Assembly: GCA_964538875.1 (NCBI GenBank)
Contig: CAZIHO010000123.1
Coordinates: 1 to 9,339 of the forward strand
Direction of reading: 5' to 3'
Length of the DNA: 9,339 nucleotides
Source of the DNA: CAZIHO01 sp964538875
Lineage (GTDB): Bacteria > Pseudomonadota > Gammaproteobacteria > Chromatiales > Chromatiaceae
Positions 6,230 through 9,339 of the stretch are shown here, piece by piece (the first letter of the stretch is position 1; every line of letters begins with the position of its first letter). The position numbers and the translations under genes are program-made. The notes under the pieces are model-generated. The model did no database searches and was not told the DNA's origin. It was given only the letters and a program-made list of their open reading frames with translations.

Positions 6230-6889
6230 ATGTGTCGCTTGAAGATGATATTGCTAGCCTTGGTGCTGAGCTTCGGTAGTGCCGCAGCGCAAGCCGAAAT
6301 ATTCCGCTACCTGGACGAGACTGGCCGCACCCTGTTCACGGACCAGGAAATCTCCAATCCCAAGTTCCGGCTGGTATGGCGCTCCGGCTCAGGGGTCCAG
6401 CAGCCCTCGTCCCGCATGGTGGCCTACGGCGGTACGTTCCAAACCGCGTCCAGCTATCGGCCCACGTCCAAGAAGGCCCACGCCAACCGGCAAATCTATA
6501 CGCCTATGATCGAAAAGGTGGCGCGGGACGCACGCCTGAGCGTGGACTTGTTGCATGCGGTGATTAAGGCCGAGTCTGCCTACGACCCCCGCGCCCGTTC
6601 CCACGCCGGCGCCATGGGCCTGATGCAGTTGATGCCCGGCACGGCGGAGCGCTACGGGGTGGGCAACGCCTGGGACCCGGCGCAAAACCTGGCAGGGGGT
6701 GCCCGCTATTTGCGGGACCTGCTGGATATGTTTGAAAACAACCTGCGTCTGGCCCTAGCGGCCTACAACGCCGGCGAGGGCGCGGTGAAAAAATACGGCA
6801 ACCGCATTCCGCCCTATCCCGAGACCCGGGACTATGTGCAAAAAGTCGTTGAGTTCTATCTCGACGAACGCAAGCAGGGCCGCTCCTAA
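6230..6889 (+). CDS. secreted family-1 lytic transglycosylase (SLT domain, DUF4124-like N-terminus)
   Basis: Cleaves the MurNAc-GlcNAc glycosidic bond of peptidoglycan with formation of 1,6-anhydro-MurNAc; acts in the periplasm. From ATG 6230 the product is 219 residues. It begins with a Sec signal peptide (CRLK n-region, hydrophobic MILLALVLSFG, cleavage probably after AAAQA at 22). A short DUF4124-like segment follows (EIFRYLDETGRTLFTDQ), then an SLT domain from about 89 to 212. Catalytic E115 lies in IKAESAYDPRA, followed by GLMQLMP (130-136) and AYNAGEGAV (178-186), the hallmarks of family 1. The frame can be extended to GTG 6182, but 6230 places the signal peptide at the N-terminus and has GGAGAG (6215-6220) upstream, so I prefer it. 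No lipobox is seen: the only early Cys is residue 2, ahead of the hydrophobic core. The next gene may overlap its end. Confidence 0.92.
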   Translation: MCRLKMILLALVLSFGSAAAQAEIFRYLDETGRTLFTDQEISNPKFRLVWRSGSGVQQPSSRMVAYGGTFQTASSYRPTSKKAHANRQIYTPMIEKVARDARLSVDLLHAVIKAESAYDPRARSHAGAMGLMQLMPGTAERYGVGNAWDPAQNLAGGARYLRDLLDMFENNLRLALAAYNAGEGAVKKYGNRIPPYPETRDYVQKVVEFYLDERKQGRS

Positions 6890-7517
6890 CCAGCCGCTCC
6901 CGGATCCACCGGCGCCCCCCGCCTTGGCCGATCAACCCGCCCTTGCCGATGAGGGTGGGCCAGTCGCCGGACTGGACCGGCGGCGGCGCTGGCTAGTGTC
7001 CCGGCGCGCCTTCCTGCTCAAGCTGGCGGGCGGTTCCCTGGCGGCCCTGTTCGCGCCCGGCGGTCTGGGCGAGCCCCCGGACGAGGACCTCCAGTGGCGC
7101 CTGCTGGACGCGGTGCAGCAACAGTTGTTCCCGAGCGAGCCGGATGCTCCCGGCGCCACAGAAATCAACGCCCTCGGCTACCTGCGCTCGGTGCTCCAGG
7201 ATCCCCTCATCGACGCGGCCGAGCGGGCCTTCATCCTCCAAGGGGTGGGCTGGTTGGACGGTCTGGCCCAAGAGCGCGCCGGCTCCCCGTTCCTTGACCT
7301 GGATCCCGCTCGGCGGGACCAGGTATTGCGCTGGGTGGCGGCCAGTCCCGCCGGGGAGAATTGGCTGTCCAGCCTCATTCTCTATTTGCTGGAAGCCCTG
7401 CTCACCGATCCAGTGTACGGCGGCAACCCGGACGGCATCGGTTGGCGCTGGCTGGGCCATGTGCCCGGCTATCCGCGCCCTCCCGCCGACAAGGTGGCTG
7501 GGAAGCTGGCCGGTTGA
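6834..7517 (+). CDS. gluconate 2-dehydrogenase subunit 3 family protein (Tat-exported small subunit)
   Basis: Small subunit of a GMC-type dehydrogenase. It has no known catalysis of its own and in characterised relatives supports folding and export of the flavoprotein. The 227-residue frame contains a twin-arginine signal, SRRAFLLKLAG followed by a hydrophobic stretch (about 56-75), then a helical PF13618-like domain (about 80-215). The conclusion is that it exits through Tat and probably carries the signal-less large subunit with it. The start is uncertain. ATG 6834 is the only in-frame ATG and overlaps the transglycosylase gene by 56 nt; the overlapping and Pro/Ala-rich 50 residues look unconserved. 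TTG 6924 or GTG 6996 (giving MSRRAFLL) are alternatives. None has a good ribosome binding site. The stop at 7515-7517 overlaps the TTG start of the GMC subunit (TTGA). Confidence 0.85.
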   Translation: MCKKSLSSISTNASRAAPNQPLPDPPAPPALADQPALADEGGPVAGLDRRRRWLVSRRAFLLKLAGGSLAALFAPGGLGEPPDEDLQWRLLDAVQQQLFPSEPDAPGATEINALGYLRSVLQDPLIDAAERAFILQGVGWLDGLAQERAGSPFLDLDPARRDQVLRWVAASPAGENWLSSLILYLLEALLTDPVYGGNPDGIGWRWLGHVPGYPRPPADKVAGKLAG

Positions 7518-9208
7518 ATGCCGATTTTGACCTGTGCGTGATTGGCAGCGGCGCCGGCGGTGCGCCAGTGGCCTACCGGCTAGCCCTGGCCGGCTATTCG
7601 GTGCTGGTGTTGGAAAAGGGTCCCTGGCTGCGCAACGACGACTTTTACAAGGACGAACTGGCCTGTTGCCGGCGTCCGGTCTATACGCCGAACCGCCAGG
7701 ACGAGCCCCAGGTGATCGAGGACCCGGACGGGCAGGGGGGCTGGCAAGCCCAGGCCACCAGCGCCTCCGGCCGGGATTTCTGGAACGGCAGCCTGGTGGG
7801 GGGTTCCAGCAATCTCATGAGTGGATTTTTTCATCGGCTCAAGCCGGTGGATTTTCACCAGTTATCGGAACTGGGTCCCATCGCCGGCGCCAATCGGGTT
7901 GATTGGCCCATCGGCTACCAGGACCTGGAGCCCTATTACGATCAGGTGGAACGGCTGGTGGGCGTTTCGGGTCACTGGATGCCCCACCCTGGCGCGGAAC
8001 CTAGGTCCAGCACCGGTTTCCCTTATCCAGCCACCGCCGAACATCCGGTATCCGCCTGGATCGACACGACCTGCCGGCAATTGGGGTTTCACGCTCTGCG
8101 GGTGCCCCGGGCGATTCTGTCCCAACCTGCCTTGGGCCGGGACCCCTGTAATTATTCCGGCTACTGTGGCAGCTACGGCTGTTCCACTGGCGCCAAAGGT
8201 AGCGCCAGGGTCGCATTCCTGGACCCGGCCCTGGCCAGTGGCCACTGTGAAATCCGGCCCAGATGTAAGGTGCAACGTTTGTTGAGCGACGCCCAGGGAC
8301 GGGTCACGGCGGTGGAATATCAGGACCTGGCCGGCAAGACCCACCAAGTATCCGCCCGGGTGTATGTGGTTGCTTGCCAGGCGGTGGAAAGCTGCCGGTT
8401 GCTGCTCTATTCACGGGGTCCCCGCTTTCCCAACGGGTTGGCTAATAACCAGGGCCAGGTGGGGCGTAATCTGCTGTTTTCCGGGGGCGGGAGTGGCTCC
8501 GGAGATTTAGAATATGGCGCCTTGAGTCCGGAACAGGCGGCGCTATTGCGGATTCAGGGGCCCTTCGTCAACCGGGCCCTGGATGACTGGTATCTGATCG
8601 ACGACCCGGACTTTGCCCCCGGACCTCGCAAGGGCGGCTTGGTGGAATTTCTGCTGGCCCATCCCAATCCCACCGGTAAGGCCAACCGCCTGAAATGGGA
8701 CCGCAACGGCCAGTTAGTCTGGGGGCTGCCCCTTAAACGCCGGCTGGAGACCTGGTTTCGGACCGACCGGGGGTTGAGATTCGAGGTGTTCTGCGACTGG
8801 CTGCCCACGGACCACTGCTTCGTGTCCTTGGACCCGGCCCTCAAGGACCGCTGGGGAATTCCGGTGGCCCGCATCCGGACTGGCTACCATCCCCACGACC
8901 TGGAAGTGGGCCGTTATCTGGCGGACAAGGGCGAGCGGGTGCTCAAGGCCATGGGCGCCCTGCGGGTGCGCTCGGCGGTGGACGGCGCGCCGCCCCCCAA
9001 TCTGATGGCGGGCGGTTGCCGGTTCGGCACCGATCCGGCTACCTCAGTGTTGGACCCGGATTGCCGTGCCCACGAGGTGGACAACCTCTACGTCACCGAT
9101 GCCAGCTTCATGCCCACCGGCGGCAGCGTGCCCTATACCTGGACCATTTATGCCAACGCCCTGCGGGTGGCGGAGCGGATCCGGGAGCGTCTTGGTGCGC
9201 CGGGATAG
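7514..9208 (+). CDS. GMC family oxidoreductase, FAD large subunit
   Basis: FAD-dependent dehydrogenase of the gluconate/fructose/glucose dehydrogenase branch of the GMC family; substrate unknown. From TTG 7514 the product is 564 residues and begins directly with the Rossmann fold: GSGAGG at 11-16 and E34 (VLVLEKG) for the FAD ribose. FWNGSLVGGSSNLMSG (89-104) is the second GMC FAD signature. Cys residues C212, C218 and C223 in CNYSGYCGSYGCSTGAKGS resemble the cluster that binds 3Fe-4S in FAD-glucose dehydrogenase. The C-terminal block (TDPATSVLDPDCRAHEVDNL, then YVTDASFMPTGG) is typical of the family. The canonical His of HxxGTxRMG appears as L497 in NLMAGGCRFG, and the Asn of NPT as P540 in SVPYTWT. 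The frame is open upstream to 7361, but TTG 7514 forms a 4-nt overlap with the small-subunit stop, has GGAAG 7 nt upstream and places the FAD motif at the usual distance. There is no signal peptide. No cytochrome subunit follows in the window. Confidence 0.92.
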   Translation: MNADFDLCVIGSGAGGAPVAYRLALAGYSVLVLEKGPWLRNDDFYKDELACCRRPVYTPNRQDEPQVIEDPDGQGGWQAQATSASGRDFWNGSLVGGSSNLMSGFFHRLKPVDFHQLSELGPIAGANRVDWPIGYQDLEPYYDQVERLVGVSGHWMPHPGAEPRSSTGFPYPATAEHPVSAWIDTTCRQLGFHALRVPRAILSQPALGRDPCNYSGYCGSYGCSTGAKGSARVAFLDPALASGHCEIRPRCKVQRLLSDAQGRVTAVEYQDLAGKTHQVSARVYVVACQAVESCRLLLYSRGPRFPNGLANNQGQVGRNLLFSGGGSGSGDLEYGALSPEQAALLRIQGPFVNRALDDWYLIDDPDFAPGPRKGGLVEFLLAHPNPTGKANRLKWDRNGQLVWGLPLKRRLETWFRTDRGLRFEVFCDWLPTDHCFVSLDPALKDRWGIPVARIRTGYHPHDLEVGRYLADKGERVLKAMGALRVRSAVDGAPPPNLMAGGCRFGTDPATSVLDPDCRAHEVDNLYVTDASFMPTGGSVPYTWTIYANALRVAERIRERLGAPG

Positions 9209-9233
9209 CCACGCCATCCACCCGGGGAGGGCT

Positions 9234-9278
9234 GCCGACCAGCCAAACCTGGGCTCTGGTGGCGACCTCTTGGTCGGC
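9234..9278 (+). repeat. inverted repeat downstream of the GMC gene
   Basis: GCCGACCA (9234-9241) and TGGTCGGC (9271-9278) form a perfect 8-bp stem around 29 nt that contain a smaller AGCC/GGCT pairing. It lies 25 nt after the GMC stop and could end or stabilise the transcript. It has no U-run on either strand, so a Rho-independent terminator is not supported. The rest of 9209-9339 shows no convincing gene start. Confidence 0.35.
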
Positions 9279-9339
9279 TGCGGCGGCCTAGCAGGAGGGT
9301 TGCCGCCACCGGCCCTCAGCGCAGCGATCAGCCGTCGCC

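Noticed and set aside
7361..7513. N-terminal extension of the GMC protein from ATG 7361
   Set aside because: This stretch lies wholly within the small-subunit gene in another frame and would add 51 Arg/Ser-rich residues before the FAD motif; TTG 7514 with the TTGA overlap is far more natural.
9288..9339. C-terminal end of a minus-strand gene stopping at TAG 9290-9288
   Set aside because: Only 16 codons are inside the window and nothing in them is recognisable; it is possible but cannot be supported.
9293..9339. New plus-strand gene after AGGAGG at 9293
   Set aside because: The only nearby start, a TTG, is 2-3 nt away, too close for that ribosome binding site, and the window ends too soon to judge.

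Overview
The window is GC-rich, dense bacterial DNA. It most resembles a gammaproteobacterial chromosome: rnr and rlmB sit in tandem as in many gammaproteobacteria, the initiator tRNA carries an encoded CCA, and there is a lytic transglycosylase with an N-terminal DUF4124-like segment. The genus cannot be named from the sequence alone. No insertion sequences, phage genes or CRISPR arrays are visible.

Layout. (1) 1-265: an initiator tRNA-Met on the minus strand, diverging from the next operon, with candidate promoters for both directions. (2) 266-3256: a tight two-gene operon, rnr (RNase R, GTG start) and rlmB (23S rRNA Gm2251 methyltransferase, TTG start 3 nt after the rnr stop). (3) 3287-5122 minus: a soluble coiled-coil diguanylate cyclase with an intact GGEEF active site and an RxxD inhibitory site. 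Its start is best placed at 5122, behind a perfect GGAGGT. (4) 5123-5351: a gene-free stretch holding an 86-nt nested inverted-repeat element. (5) 5352-5957 minus: a PIN-domain protein that I recognise as HARP, the minimal protein-only RNase P first found in Aquifex and often annotated 'RNA ligase partner protein'. Upstream of it lie a possible 31-codon leader ORF and a hairpin. (6) 6230-6889 plus: a secreted family-1 lytic transglycosylase with a good candidate promoter. (7) 6834-9208 plus: a two-gene membrane or periplasmic dehydrogenase module, made of a Tat-signal-bearing gluconate-2-dehydrogenase-subunit-3-like small subunit and a GMC flavoprotein large subunit whose start overlaps the small-subunit stop by 4 nt. 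(8) 9209-9339: no supported gene; one inverted repeat.

How the genes fit together. The left half concerns RNA metabolism: an initiator tRNA, a 3'-5' exoribonuclease, an rRNA methyltransferase and, 2 kb further on, a protein-only RNase P. The right half concerns the cell envelope and periplasm: peptidoglycan cleavage, then a Tat-exported flavoprotein dehydrogenase. The c-di-GMP synthase lies between the two. The most noteworthy element is the HARP gene, because this enzyme is rare in bacteria and usually redundant with the RNA-based RNase P. The second is the GMC subunit, whose two canonical catalytic His/Asn positions appear to be replaced.
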